Counted from the first letter of the stretch, positions 8,133 to 16,998 are shown. The stretch: 64,000 nucleotides of DNA from CAYJAY01 sp964370715 (GCA_964370715.1 CAYJKJ010000014.1:11879-75878); one strand, 5' to 3'. Made by a program: numbers and translations. Notes: generated by a model from the letters alone, not told the origin.

Positions 8133-9626
8133 ATGGCTGTAGAGATTGGATTTGATAATGAAAAGTATGAGATGTTGCAATCGGAAAAGATCAAAAATCG
8201 CATAGACCAATTTGGCGGAAAACTTTATCTTGAATTTGGAGGAAAGCTTTTTGATGATTTCCATGCATCAAGAGTTCTTCCCGGTTTTCGTCCCGATGGA
8301 AAAGTTAATATGCTTATGAAGCTGAAAGAACAAGCCGAGATCGTTATCGTTATAAGCGCAAACGATATCGAAAAAAACAAAGTTCGCGGAGATCTTGGAA
8401 TCACCTACGATCTTGATGTTCTAAGGCTTATAGATGCATTTCGCGGAATAGGGCTTTTTGTCGGTAGCGTTGTTATAACGCATTTCAGCGGCCAGCCGGC
8501 GGCAAAAGCATTTAAAAAACATCTCGATAGCCTTGGGATAAAGGTCTACAAACATTATCCTATAGCGGGTTATCCCTCCAACCTTGATGTCATAGCAAGC
8601 GAAGAAGGCTATGGCAAAAATGAATACATCGAAACTTCCCACCCATTAGTAGTTGTGACAGCTCCGGGGCCCGGCAGCGGAAAGATGGCGGTTTGTTTGT
8701 CGCAGCTATACCACGACAACAAGCGAAAGATAAGTTCAGGCTATGCAAAATATGAAACGTTCCCCGTTTGGGATCTTCCGCTTAATCACCCTGTTAACAT
8801 TGCATACGAAGCGGCAACGGCAGATCTTGGCGACGTTAACATGATAGATCCTTTTCATCTCGAAGCTTATGAAAAAACAGCGGTTAACTATAATCGAGAT
8901 ATCGAAATTTTCCCTGTTTTAAGCGCTATGCTTGAAAAGATTTTGGGGGAAAGCCCATATAAATCCCCTACCGATATGGGGGTCAACACTATTTCTGCTT
9001 GCATCTCAGACAACGATGTTGTTGAAAAAGCGGCAAGCCAAGAGATTATCCGTCGCTACTATAATTATAAGGCAAGCGTTAGGAAAGGCATAGGCGGCGA
9101 AGAGGTTGTGGTGAAGGTTGAGCTTTTGATGAAACAAGCTCATATAACGCTTGAGCAACGCCCCGTTGTTTCAACGGCTCTCGAGAAGGAGCAACAAACC
9201 GAAGTTCCGGCTGTTGCGATACAGCTTCCCGACGGTCAGTTGATAACCGGCAAAACATCTAAACTGCTTGGGGCTTCGTCGGCGGCTCTTCTCAACGCTC
9301 TTAAAGTTTTAGGAGGCATTTCCGACCGACTACCGCTTATTTCAAAGGTTATTATAGAACCTATTCAAGACCTTAAGGTTAACCACCTTGGCGGAAACAA
9401 CCCAAGGCTACATACCGATGAAATCTTAGTTGCGCTTTCTATCTGCGCCGCAACAAACCCAACGGCGGATCTTGCTATGCAACAGCTTGAAAAGCTTTCG
9501 GGAAGCGAGGCGCATTCTACCGTTTTGCTTTCTCAAGTTGATGAAAATGTTTTTAGAAAACTGGGTGTTAATTTAACGCAAGAACCGAAATATCAAACAA
9601 AAAAACTATACCACGGCAAACGATAG
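8133..9626 (+). CDS. DUF1846 (UPF0371) family protein
   Basis: A 497-residue cytosolic protein matching the UPF0371/DUF1846 family throughout. Recognisable stretches are IGFDNEKYEMLQSEKI at the N-terminus, GFRPDGKVNMLMKLKEQAEIVI, a P-loop-like TAPGPGSGKMAVCLSQLYHD, and LGGNNPRLHTDEILVALSI. Structures of family members exist but no function is established; the glycine-rich loop suggests nucleotide or phosphate binding. GAGGAG precedes ATG 8133, so the upstream in-frame TTG at 8109 is rejected. No operon partner is evident. Confidence 0.9.
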   Translation: MAVEIGFDNEKYEMLQSEKIKNRIDQFGGKLYLEFGGKLFDDFHASRVLPGFRPDGKVNMLMKLKEQAEIVIVISANDIEKNKVRGDLGITYDLDVLRLIDAFRGIGLFVGSVVITHFSGQPAAKAFKKHLDSLGIKVYKHYPIAGYPSNLDVIASEEGYGKNEYIETSHPLVVVTAPGPGSGKMAVCLSQLYHDNKRKISSGYAKYETFPVWDLPLNHPVNIAYEAATADLGDVNMIDPFHLEAYEKTAVNYNRDIEIFPVLSAMLEKILGESPYKSPTDMGVNTISACISDNDVVEKAASQEIIRRYYNYKASVRKGIGGEEVVVKVELLMKQAHITLEQRPVVSTALEKEQQTEVPAVAIQLPDGQLITGKTSKLLGASSAALLNALKVLGGISDRLPLISKVIIEPIQDLKVNHLGGNNPRLHTDEILVALSICAATNPTADLAMQQLEKLSGSEAHSTVLLSQVDENVFRKLGVNLTQEPKYQTKKLYHGKR

Positions 9627-9704
9627 AGATATAACAAAAGTTTATTTTTTAAACTCTTTTTTTCAGATACAAAATTTTAATAAAGGAAGGAGTGGGGATA
9701 AATC

Positions 9705-10382
9705 ATGAATATTGGGGTTGTTATTTCAACAGAAAAAGAAGCGACAGAATTTATTAATGTTTTGGAGGATCAAACAGAACACCAAACCGGAAAATATATT
9801 ATAGTTGAAGGCAGAATAGAACCACACAACGTTTTTGTAATAGTGTGTGGCCTCGGCAGAGACTATGCCGCCGCCGCAACCCAGCTTTTAATCGACAAGA
9901 TTAAACCGGCGTTTGTGTTAAACACAGGGTTTGCAACAAGCTGTCATCAAGAGATTAAAAAGGGCGATATAGTTTGCGGAACAAAATTTTTATACCACGA
10001 CTTCGACTATAAATTTGCCCAAACATTTTCGAACGAACAAGAAATAGCGATGTCGGATAAGCGGCTGTTGGTGCTTGCTAAAAACGTTTGCAAACAGCTT
10101 GAACTATACTACACCGAAGGTATTGTCGTTTCGGGGGATAGATTCAGCGTTAAAACCAGCTTTAAAAAAGCCGTTAGCTTAAAAACAGAATGTATCTGCG
10201 CCGATATTTCGTCCACCTCTGTAGCAAACATCTGCGCAAAAAACGATGTTCCTTTTTGCGCTGTAAAGGTCGTTTCGGACAATTTCGACAACGAGGATAT
10301 CGACGAAATATTTATATCTCTTAATAAATACCGCTTTTATTCCCAACAGATTATAACCGAGATGATAAAGTTCGCAAAATAA
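9705..10382 (+). CDS. MTA/SAH nucleosidase-like phosphorylase-fold protein, altered active site
   Basis: The 225-residue protein follows the purine phosphorylase fold of 5'-methylthioadenosine/S-adenosylhomocysteine nucleosidase: the N-terminal Glu12, ALNTG-like VLNTGFATS, VSGDRF, and VKVVSDN with the catalytic-acid Asp192. The segment that in MTAN reads MEMEA-like reads CADISSTSVANIC here, so the ribose-binding Glu (residue 169) is Ser. It may therefore be a divergent or inactive nucleosidase, or act on another ligand. A strong AAGGAAGGAG site precedes ATG 9705. A terminator follows. An S-adenosylhomocysteine hydrolase exists at 28.6 kb, so SAH removal does not depend on this gene. Confidence 0.7.
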   Translation: MNIGVVISTEKEATEFINVLEDQTEHQTGKYIIVEGRIEPHNVFVIVCGLGRDYAAAATQLLIDKIKPAFVLNTGFATSCHQEIKKGDIVCGTKFLYHDFDYKFAQTFSNEQEIAMSDKRLLVLAKNVCKQLELYYTEGIVVSGDRFSVKTSFKKAVSLKTECICADISSTSVANICAKNDVPFCAVKVVSDNFDNEDIDEIFISLNKYRFYSQQIITEMIKFAK

Positions 10383-10392
10383 GATTTATGTT

Positions 10393-10421
10393 TCGGGGCA
10401 AAAATACATCGCCCCGATTTT
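10393..10421 (+). terminator. Rho-independent terminator after nucleosidase-like gene
   Basis: TCGGGGC (10393-10399) pairs with GCCCCGA (10411-10417), followed by four T. Confidence 0.8.
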
Positions 10422-10469
10422 GTATATACCTAAAACTTCCAAAGTTCCAAATAGCATGAGGTGTGAAAC

Positions 10470-11765
10470 GTGGATAGAAAGCTTTTTTACAGTTATGTAG
10501 TTCCGTCGATAGGCTCAATGACGGTGACGGGGCTATATTTCGTCGTCGACGGAATATTCGTAGGCCAAGGGGTTGGAGCAAACGCCCTTGCGGCTATTAA
10601 TATTTCGGTTCCGTTTATCTCGATATTAACCTCCGTTTCGATGATGATAACGATGGGCGGAGCAACTATAACTGCTATATCTTTTGGGAAAAATGATCCC
10701 TTACTTGCTAACAAAAGTTTTGTTCTAAGCGTTAAGATGGTTGTTTTGTTCTCGCTTTTTATGTCTTTAATAAGCATCCTGTTTCCGGTAGAGATATCCA
10801 AAATTTTGGGAGCAGGCGATATACTGCTTGAAGACACCGTTACATACCTTAGAAACTATGTTATGTTTGGGATATTTTTCTGTGGTTCGATGGTGCTTTC
10901 GGCGTTTGTTCGAAACGATGGCAACCCAAAACTTGCGTTTTGGGGAATGATAGCGGGAGCTTGCGCTAATATATTTTTAGATTGGCTGTTTATTTTTCCG
11001 TTTAAAATGGGGCTTCAAGGGGCGGCAATAGCGTCGGGCCTAGGGCAGATTGTAGCGTGCTTTGTATTGATGTTTCATTTTATCTTGAAAAAGGGTCAAT
11101 TAAAGTTTAAGCGATACAGCAAAGAAAAAAACTTATTTTTAAATATATTAAAAACAGGTTCTCCCGAATTTATAACCCAGATGAGCCAACCCGTTGTTAT
11201 ACTGTGCTACAATCTTATAGTGCTTGAGATTTTTGGAGAAATAGGGGTTTCGGCATATTCCGTTATCTCATATATAATCTATGTAGTTGTTCTTATCTTC
11301 ATAGGTCTAGCCCAAGGAATACAACCGCTTTTAAGCCGAAGTTTCGGAGAAAACAATAAGCAAAGAGAACGATACTTCTTTAAAAAAGGATTGCTATCGG
11401 GTGTTGTTATCTCGCTTTTCACCTATGTTATCATGTTTGTTTTCGGGAAAAATATAATCTCGATTTTTAACAGCGACCCAAAGCTTATCGCAATAGCTTA
11501 TGATTGCATCATTATATACGGTATCTGTTTTTTGTTTGCATCGGTCAACATCGTTTACACCATCTATTTTCAATCGACCAACCAAACAAAAAAAGCAACC
11601 GTCATCTCGATCCTTCGAACGTTTGTTGCAAGCACGATATTTATATTTTTAATGCCGATAGTTTTTGGAGCTTCGGCGGTTTGGACAGGGCTTATCGTTG
11701 CGGAGTTTATCGTAATGTTAATCGCTATTATTTTAGGAAGAAAAAAAACAACCGCCTATAGCTAG
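10470..11765 (+). CDS. MATE family multidrug/cation antiporter
   Basis: A 431-residue protein with twelve predicted membrane segments in two homologous halves. The N-terminus has the MATE pattern YSYVVPSIGSMTVTGLYFVVDGIFVGQGVG, and each half carries the pore-lining conserved stretches (SAFVRNDGNPKLA; GLAQGIQPLLSRSFGE). MATE proteins exchange Na+ or H+ for cationic drugs or metabolites across the cytoplasmic membrane. GTG 10470 is taken as the start, with AGGTG six to ten bases before. It is monocistronic between a terminator and a 455-base structured spacer. Confidence 0.93.
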   Translation: MDRKLFYSYVVPSIGSMTVTGLYFVVDGIFVGQGVGANALAAINISVPFISILTSVSMMITMGGATITAISFGKNDPLLANKSFVLSVKMVVLFSLFMSLISILFPVEISKILGAGDILLEDTVTYLRNYVMFGIFFCGSMVLSAFVRNDGNPKLAFWGMIAGACANIFLDWLFIFPFKMGLQGAAIASGLGQIVACFVLMFHFILKKGQLKFKRYSKEKNLFLNILKTGSPEFITQMSQPVVILCYNLIVLEIFGEIGVSAYSVISYIIYVVVLIFIGLAQGIQPLLSRSFGENNKQRERYFFKKGLLSGVVISLFTYVIMFVFGKNIISIFNSDPKLIAIAYDCIIIYGICFLFASVNIVYTIYFQSTNQTKKATVISILRTFVASTIFIFLMPIVFGASAVWTGLIVAEFIVMLIAIILGRKKTTAYS

Positions 11766-12022
11766 ACTTTGTTATACAACAATATTTTAAAGGAAGATAG
11801 TTTAAAATACACCTTGGTAACATAAATAAGGCACCGTCGTTTTTTGCTTGTTATGTGTTATGGAAACACTAAAGCTTATACAACAAAACAAATATTTCAG
11901 CTATACTTTCTATTTGGAAACTAAGGCACAAAAACGTGCTTTCTTTACAAATAGGTGATACCGATATATAATTATTACACGCTGAACAGCTGTTGTTTAC
12001 TAGAAATAATCCGAATACCCTG

Positions 12023-12117
12023 CGTAGGGAATGCATTGTATGCATTCCGAGATCTAGAAACAGAAACCGCCGTAGCGTATCCAAAAATGGCGGAACGCAT
12101 ACAATGCGTTCCCTACG
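12023..12117. repeat. long imperfect inverted repeat (first of three leader hairpins)
   Basis: Two 26-base arms, 12023-12048 and 12092-12117, are complementary apart from two positions that become G-U pairs in RNA (GAATGCATTG against CAATGCGTTC). The loop contains a smaller CCGCC/GGCGG stem. This lies in the 455-base gene-free stretch 11766-12220, which otherwise shows only AT-rich sequence. GU-compensated arms suggest selection for RNA structure or a small repeat element. Confidence 0.8.
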
Positions 12118-12132
12118 ATATGTTGTTCGCAG

Positions 12133-12163
12133 CTTGGAAATAATCCATTGGATTATTTCCAAG
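12133..12163. repeat. perfect 15-bp inverted repeat
   Basis: CTTGGAAATAATCCA (12133-12147) and its exact complement TGGATTATTTCCAAG (12149-12163) surround a single T. The half-sequence TAGAAATAATCC at 12001-12012 is a direct near-copy of one arm, placing the large hairpin between related sequences. Confidence 0.85.
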
Positions 12164-12165
12164 AG

Positions 12166-12183
12166 CTCTGCCGTAAGGCAGAG
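12166..12183. repeat. short perfect hairpin before the amino-acid importer
   Basis: CTCTGCC and GGCAGAG flank the tetraloop GTAA. No T run follows in the plus direction, so it is not a typical terminator; it ends 37 bases before the substrate-binding gene. Confidence 0.75.
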
Positions 12184-12220
12184 ATTATATAAATAATGAT
12201 ATAGATTAGAGGAGAGAAAA

Positions 12221-13057
12221 ATGAACAAAATAATTGCATTAATTTTAGTTGTCTTGATGACAGCGATGATGATTTCCGGATGTGCGACTGCCGAGCAAAC
12301 CGACAACAGCAAAGTTCTAAGGGTTGGGATGGATCTTAAGTTTCCGCCATATTCCTATGTAGGTGAAAACGGAGAAGCCGCAGGGCTAGAGCCGGTTATC
12401 GCAGAAGCTTTCGCAGAGTTCCTTGGAATGGATGTCGAGATAGTCAACACAGATTTCAGCTTGTTGCTTGCCGCTCTTGAAACAGGGGATGTCGATATTC
12501 TGATTGCGGATATGTCGATAACCGATGAACGCCTTGAAAAAGCGGATTTTTCCGACCCATACCGATACACCCAATCGCTAGCTCTCGTTAACAAAGATTT
12601 TGCTGTCGCCAACAACGTGACCGATGATATGGAACCCGAAGTTTTCTTTAATCTCGAAGGTTCTAAATTCATAGGTCTTGCCGGAACGTTTGGTGTTGTT
12701 GTTCCCCAAAGCTTTGGCGTTGACGTAACCGAAGTAACCGAGATCGGAAACGGCATTTTAGAGGTCACCAACGGACAATCGACCGGGCTTGTAGCCTCGA
12801 GCGAAATCCACAGTTTCCATGCCGCAAACAAAGACACAACTATCGTCTATAGCGGAATTGGTGATGTTTCTAAATCCTGCTTTGTTGTTCAAAAAGGCAA
12901 TGCAGATCTAATTGAAAAATCAAACGAATTCATCAAAACGATGTATGAATCGGGTGGGTTGTATGATCAAATTCGCCCCGAGTTTGACAAAATAGTTGCG
13001 GATTTTCTTCAAAATGACGAGCTGGGTCTCGACTATGTTGTAAATTCGCCGGAATAA
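12221..13057 (+). CDS. amino-acid ABC transporter substrate-binding lipoprotein
   Basis: A family-3 solute-binding protein of 278 residues. The signal peptide ends in a lipobox ISGC with the lipidated Cys21, so the protein is anchored outside the cell membrane. The mature part starts with the typical LRVGMDLKFPPYSYVGENGEAAG and has the VDILIADMSITDERLEKADFSDPY core that lines the amino-acid pocket. It feeds the permease and ATPase encoded next. A strong GAGGAGAG site precedes ATG 12221. The terminator between it and the permease probably keeps binding protein in excess. Confidence 0.95.
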   Translation: MNKIIALILVVLMTAMMISGCATAEQTDNSKVLRVGMDLKFPPYSYVGENGEAAGLEPVIAEAFAEFLGMDVEIVNTDFSLLLAALETGDVDILIADMSITDERLEKADFSDPYRYTQSLALVNKDFAVANNVTDDMEPEVFFNLEGSKFIGLAGTFGVVVPQSFGVDVTEVTEIGNGILEVTNGQSTGLVASSEIHSFHAANKDTTIVYSGIGDVSKSCFVVQKGNADLIEKSNEFIKTMYESGGLYDQIRPEFDKIVADFLQNDELGLDYVVNSPE

Positions 13058-13076
13058 TAAAAAACGATGTTAAAAT

Positions 13077-13105
13077 ATCGGGGCGAGTTAACAGCCCCGA
13101 TTTTT
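13077..13105 (+). terminator. terminator/attenuator between binding protein and permease
   Basis: ATCGGGGC (13077-13084) pairs with GCCCCGAT (13094-13101), followed by T residues. It sits inside the apparent three-gene operon, a usual arrangement for raising binding-protein level over the membrane parts. Confidence 0.85.
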
Positions 13106-13161
13106 GGCTTTTGTCGAAAAACAATAATGTTTTTGGACTATAGAAAGGAGCTTGGTTATTA

Positions 13162-13893
13162 ATGAAAAAATCCACCATAGCCCAATATGCAGTAGTCATT
13201 TTTTTGTTTGTTATAAGTATAGCGTTCGCTTTGCTTTATACAACCGATAACCCTCGGTATGATCTAATTCTTGAAAATGCTTCGCTTTTAAAAGATGCTT
13301 TTTTCGGAACAATATTCGTTAGCCTCGTGACGCTTGTCGGCGCATTAATTTTAGGTTTTGTTCTTTTTATGATGATGCGTTCTAAGATAGTTTTTCTAAA
13401 AGCGGTGTCCAACGTTTTTAACGAAATAATTATGGGAACTCCGCTTTTGGTTATGATATTTTTGGTAGTGTATGTTGTTGGAACGGTTGTTAGCATCGAA
13501 AGCAAACTAGCTCTTGGCATTATTGCGCTCGTTTTGTACAACGGCCCATATGTAGCAAACGCCTACCAAACGACGGCGGCGGTTGTTGAACAAGACCAAT
13601 ACACCGTTATGGATCTTTATAACTTTAAATGGTATCAACGATATATCTATATAATTATTCCCCAGATGATTAAGCCGTTTATCCCTTCGCTTATCAACAA
13701 TCTTTCGAGCGTTATAAAAAGTTCCTCTCTTTTAAACGTTATATCGGTAACCGAAATTACATATATAACAACCGTTATTTCTTCGAGAAATTTTGCGTTC
13801 ATCGAGGGGTATTATGTCATGTGGATAATGTATCTAATTGTGACAATTCCTCTTTCTTTGCTTGCGAAATACATCGGAAAGAAGGTGGCTTAA
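13162..13893 (+). CDS. amino-acid ABC transporter permease (HisM/GlnP type)
   Basis: A 243-residue membrane protein with an N-terminal signal-anchor and about five further helices. The region GTPLLVMIFLVVYVVG and the cytoplasmic EAA-like loop (AVVEQDQYTVMDLYNFKWYQRYIYIIIPQ) are characteristic of polar amino-acid permeases, where this loop docks on the ATPase. The gene is followed without any gap by the ATPase gene: its TAA directly precedes that ATG. AGAAAGGAG upstream of ATG 13162 is a good ribosome site. Confidence 0.93.
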   Translation: MKKSTIAQYAVVIFLFVISIAFALLYTTDNPRYDLILENASLLKDAFFGTIFVSLVTLVGALILGFVLFMMMRSKIVFLKAVSNVFNEIIMGTPLLVMIFLVVYVVGTVVSIESKLALGIIALVLYNGPYVANAYQTTAAVVEQDQYTVMDLYNFKWYQRYIYIIIPQMIKPFIPSLINNLSSVIKSSSLLNVISVTEITYITTVISSRNFAFIEGYYVMWIMYLIVTIPLSLLAKYIGKKVA

Positions 13894-14610
13894 ATGGAAA
13901 TATCTATTAAAAACTTAACCAAAACCTACGGCGATGAGATGGTTTTAGACAACATCTCTTTCGAGATAAAAGGGCGAAGAGCGGTTGGAATTATAGGGGA
14001 ATCGGGTTGCGGAAAAACAACTCTTCTTCGCATTCTTTCGGGAATAGAACCGCCAAACAGCGGAGAAGTTGAGATAAACGGAGTTTCTCCAATCGGTAAC
14101 ATAAAAGAATTCCGAAACAAAATAGGTGTGGTTTTTCAAAAACACAACCTGTTTCCACATCTCACGATAAAGCAAAACATAACGATTATCCTGCATAGGA
14201 TTAAAAAACTAAGCAGCAAAAAATCCGATAAAAAAGCGGAGGAACTTTTAGCGAAACTTTTTATCGAAAATGAAGCCGACAAAAAACCTAGCGAGGTTTC
14301 GGGGGGGCAAGCGCAAAGAGCGTCGATAGCGAGAGCTCTTGCAACCGACCCCGAGCTTATCTTCCTAGATGAACCGACAGCGGCTCTCGACCCGCTTTTG
14401 ACCGACGAGGTTTTAAAAGCGGTTACCCAGCTTAAACAGGATGGCCGAAACTTTATCTTTGTTACCCATGAGATATCGTTTTTAAAGGAGTTTGCAGATT
14501 ATATTATTTTCCTTAAAAACGGAAAGATCTGCGAAAGCGGCGCTGCTGAATGTCTTGTTAACCCAACGACTGATGAACTTGCAGAATTTTTAAAGATACA
14601 AAAGAGATAA
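13894..14610 (+). CDS. amino-acid ABC transporter ATP-binding protein (GlnQ/HisP type)
   Basis: The 238-residue ATPase has Walker A GESGCGKTT, the Q-loop VFQKHNLFPH, the signature VSGGQAQRASIARAL, Walker B LIFLDEPTAALDP and the switch His in VTHE. Sequence and context place it in the polar amino-acid uptake family, powering the binding protein and permease encoded just before. ATG 13894 abuts the permease stop; AAGGTGG inside the permease end serves as ribosome site, suggesting translational coupling. A strong terminator overlaps the stop codon. Confidence 0.95.
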   Translation: MEISIKNLTKTYGDEMVLDNISFEIKGRRAVGIIGESGCGKTTLLRILSGIEPPNSGEVEINGVSPIGNIKEFRNKIGVVFQKHNLFPHLTIKQNITIILHRIKKLSSKKSDKKAEELLAKLFIENEADKKPSEVSGGQAQRASIARALATDPELIFLDEPTAALDPLLTDEVLKAVTQLKQDGRNFIFVTHEISFLKEFADYIIFLKNGKICESGAAECLVNPTTDELAEFLKIQKR

Positions 14611-14635
14611 TGCGGTCACATTATCTCTTTTGTAT
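14596..14635. terminator. 17-bp terminator closing the amino-acid importer operon
   Basis: Perfect 17-base arms (14596-14612 and 14619-14635) surround the loop CGGTCA; the gene stop codon lies in the 5' arm. T-rich sequence follows. Two TATAAT boxes (14633-14638, 14643-14648) overlap or follow the 3' arm and may start transcription of the barnase gene. Confidence 0.85.
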
Positions 14636-14682
14636 AATTTTGTATAATATTATAAAAATCAAACGCAAAGAAAGGCTCTCGA

Positions 14683-15228
14683 ATGAACATTTCAAAAAAA
14701 CTAATATCAATTATATTGACGATATTAATAGTAGCGGTTGGCGGAGTTATCGCCGGCGACGATGTGGTAGAAATAATATCAGATATACAAACAGAGCTTC
14801 AAAGCCAAACGCTAACAGAGGAACAATCCACTGAAAGCAGCGAACAACTCGAGTTTGAGCAACAAAGCGACCAATCTCAGCTCGATCAAGATGGGTATTA
14901 TTATTCAAAAGAGGACGTTTCGCTATACATCAACACCTACAGTGAACTGCCCAAAAACTTTGTCACGAAACAGCAAGCCGGAGGCCGAGGCTGGGAGGGC
15001 GGTTCGGTTGAAAACTATATCGAAGGCGCCGCAATAGGCGGAGACACTTTCCAAAACTATGAAAAACTGCTTCCCGAAAAATCGGGGCGTGTGTATTATG
15101 AATGCGACATCGACACCGATTCTCAAAGTTCAAGGGGTGCTAAAAGAATTGTTTTTTCAAATGATGGGCTTATATACTATACCGATGACCATTATGAAAG
15201 CTTCGAGCTTTTGTATGGGGAGGAATAG
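14683..15228 (+). CDS. secreted barnase-type guanyl-specific ribonuclease
   Basis: Residues 72-180 match barnase closely: YYSKEDVSLYINTYSELPKN, GWEGGS, IGGDTFQNYEKLLP, and the C-terminal DGLIYYTDDHYESFELLYG. Catalytic residues are present: Glu140 (barnase Glu73), Arg151/Arg155 (Arg83/87 region) and His170 (His102). Residues 1-25 form a signal peptide or anchor, and residues 35-70 are an unusual Gln/Ser/Glu-rich stalk. The enzyme should cleave RNA after guanosine once outside its producer. The overlap-spaced next gene is a barstar-type inhibitor, which protects the cytosol. GAAAGG precedes ATG 14683. Residues align along the entire RNase domain, so the call is firm. Confidence 0.95.
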   Translation: MNISKKLISIILTILIVAVGGVIAGDDVVEIISDIQTELQSQTLTEEQSTESSEQLEFEQQSDQSQLDQDGYYYSKEDVSLYINTYSELPKNFVTKQQAGGRGWEGGSVENYIEGAAIGGDTFQNYEKLLPEKSGRVYYECDIDTDSQSSRGAKRIVFSNDGLIYYTDDHYESFELLYGEE

Positions 15229-15230
15229 CG

Positions 15231-15497
15231 ATGTTTTTTGCAAAACGCATTGTCTTAGATTGCGAAAAAATGCATAGCAAACAAACGGCGTTTGAACATA
15301 TAAACGAAAAGATATCCTTTTTAAATCTACCACCAAAAAATCTAGATTCGTTAAACGACAGTTTGTTCGATATGAAGAAATGCAGAATAATTATTAAAAA
15401 CTACAGCAACGCAAACGACTATTGCAGGGCGATTATATCGGTTATAGATAACAACTCGACGGCCAACAAAAACATAAAAGCTGTTATTTATAGGTGA
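15231..15497 (+). CDS. barstar-family ribonuclease inhibitor
   Basis: The 88-residue acidic-patch protein aligns with barstar: LPPKNLDSLNDSLFD corresponds to the inhibitor helix YYGENLDALWDCL, with Asp39 and Asp43 equivalent to barstar Asp35 and Asp39 that plug the barnase active site. The tyrosine before the helix is lost. It starts two bases after the ribonuclease stop, with GGGGAGG at the end of that gene as ribosome site, so the two are coexpressed. It has no signal peptide, as expected for a cytosolic immunity protein. Confidence 0.88.
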   Translation: MFFAKRIVLDCEKMHSKQTAFEHINEKISFLNLPPKNLDSLNDSLFDMKKCRIIIKNYSNANDYCRAIISVIDNNSTANKNIKAVIYR

Positions 15498-15570
15498 TTT
15501 GTTATATAATAGGGTTAACAACAACTAATGTTATTTAATTAATTAAAAATTTTTGGAGACTCTTTTTCTT

Positions 15571-16941
15571 ATGAAATATAAAAAAACAACGTTTATAATA
15601 TCAATATTTGCTTTGTTTTTATTTATGCTTTTTTTAAATTTCAAAACGCCATATCTTGCGGACGACTATTATTATATGTTGCCAAATCAAAACGGTTTTT
15701 CGTTAAAAGCAATCTTTGATTTTCAAAAAGATTATTATTTTTCGTGGGGCGGAAGAGTAATGGCCCATTTCTTCGCACAGATTTTTTTATCCCTCGATAA
15801 AGCTATATTTAATATAGTAAACTCAGCAATGTTTGTTACGCTAACGGTTTTTATCTATAAACTCGCAAAGAAACCGAACGAAAGATATGATGTTTGGCTA
15901 TATTATTTTATAATCGCATTAGTTTGGTTTTTCGCTCCCGTGTTTGGTCAAACAACGCTTTGGCTGGTCGGTTCTTGCAACTATCTTTTTGGAGCGACGT
16001 TTAATATTGCTTTAATATATTTTTTCAAAAGATATATGTTTGACAGAAAAGCTTTAATAGCGTTTTCGTTTAGATATCTTCTGTTTTGTTTGTTTATAAT
16101 TGTTTTGGCGTTTATATCGGGCGCATACAACGAAAACACCTCGACAGCTTGCCTAATTATTATCGTCGCTATGATGATAATTAAATATCTAAAAAAAGAA
16201 AAACTTCCGCTGTTTTCTTTTTTGGGGGTCGTTTCGATGTTTTTAGGGGTCGCCTTTATGATACTGGCTCCCGGAAACTATGTTCGAAACGCTGAACTTT
16301 CGGAAGCTGTTGTTATAAATGGATTGATGACTTTTTTAAGCAGAGTCGGTCTTTCGAGTTATCGTCTTTTAGACATAGCCGTTTTGCTGCTAGCCGTTAT
16401 CGCTGTTATTTTGATTAAGGTTGAACAAAAAAAATATAGCGATATAAAAATACCACTATTGTTAATGTTTGGAGCTTTGTTGGCAAACTACGCCATGATA
16501 ATGACCAACGCATACCCCGAACGGGCTCTGTTTGGCGCTTGCATACTTGTCGTGTCCGCCCTTGCTATGCTTATTAAAACTATCGATATCAAGCGATTTA
16601 AGCTGGCTTATATTGCGGCGTCGTTGTCATTAACAGCGTTTTTTATGATAAGCGTATTTTTTGGAACGGTTGATGTTGTTGCTTCATATAATCTACATGA
16701 GGATAGAGAAAGCGACCTTGCAAAAGCAACTACCGGCGATTTTTCGCAAACTATCGAAACATATGCGATTAAACCATTAACAAAGTATAGCGCTTTATAT
16801 GGTTTAGAGGATATTGCTTTTAAATATGATACTGTCAATTGGGTTAGCACAATAACCGCACAAAGATATCAACTCGCCTCGGTTCATTCGGCAAAGATTG
16901 CATACGACAACTGGGGAACTGCATTTATATTTTTGTTTTAA
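15571..16941 (+). CDS. DUF6056-type multi-membrane protein, second copy
   Basis: About 456 residues and ten or more membrane helices. LADDYYYMLPNQNGFSLK after the first helix, SWGGRVMAHFFAQIF, and APGNYVRNAEL match the DUF6056 pattern and the paralogue at 6411 (which has SADDFSSS, WQGTFFGLFLMAL and APGNFVRLQLG at the same places). The acidic loop suggests a lipid-linked sugar transferase, but this is inference. ATG 15571 is preferred over TTG 15553 because the latter overlaps the only purine-rich site. No glycan genes adjoin it. Confidence 0.7.
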   Translation: MKYKKTTFIISIFALFLFMLFLNFKTPYLADDYYYMLPNQNGFSLKAIFDFQKDYYFSWGGRVMAHFFAQIFLSLDKAIFNIVNSAMFVTLTVFIYKLAKKPNERYDVWLYYFIIALVWFFAPVFGQTTLWLVGSCNYLFGATFNIALIYFFKRYMFDRKALIAFSFRYLLFCLFIIVLAFISGAYNENTSTACLIIIVAMMIIKYLKKEKLPLFSFLGVVSMFLGVAFMILAPGNYVRNAELSEAVVINGLMTFLSRVGLSSYRLLDIAVLLLAVIAVILIKVEQKKYSDIKIPLLLMFGALLANYAMIMTNAYPERALFGACILVVSALAMLIKTIDIKRFKLAYIAASLSLTAFFMISVFFGTVDVVASYNLHEDRESDLAKATTGDFSQTIETYAIKPLTKYSALYGLEDIAFKYDTVNWVSTITAQRYQLASVHSAKIAYDNWGTAFIFLF

Positions 16942-16998
16942 TTTTTTGAAGTTTCAAATATCTTAATATAATTTTTTCGACAACGAAAGGTAGGGTCT

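Noticed and set aside
11869..12312. Open frames across the importer leader on both strands
   Set aside because: They run through inverted repeats, mirror each other and have no ribosome sites; repeat DNA, not genes.
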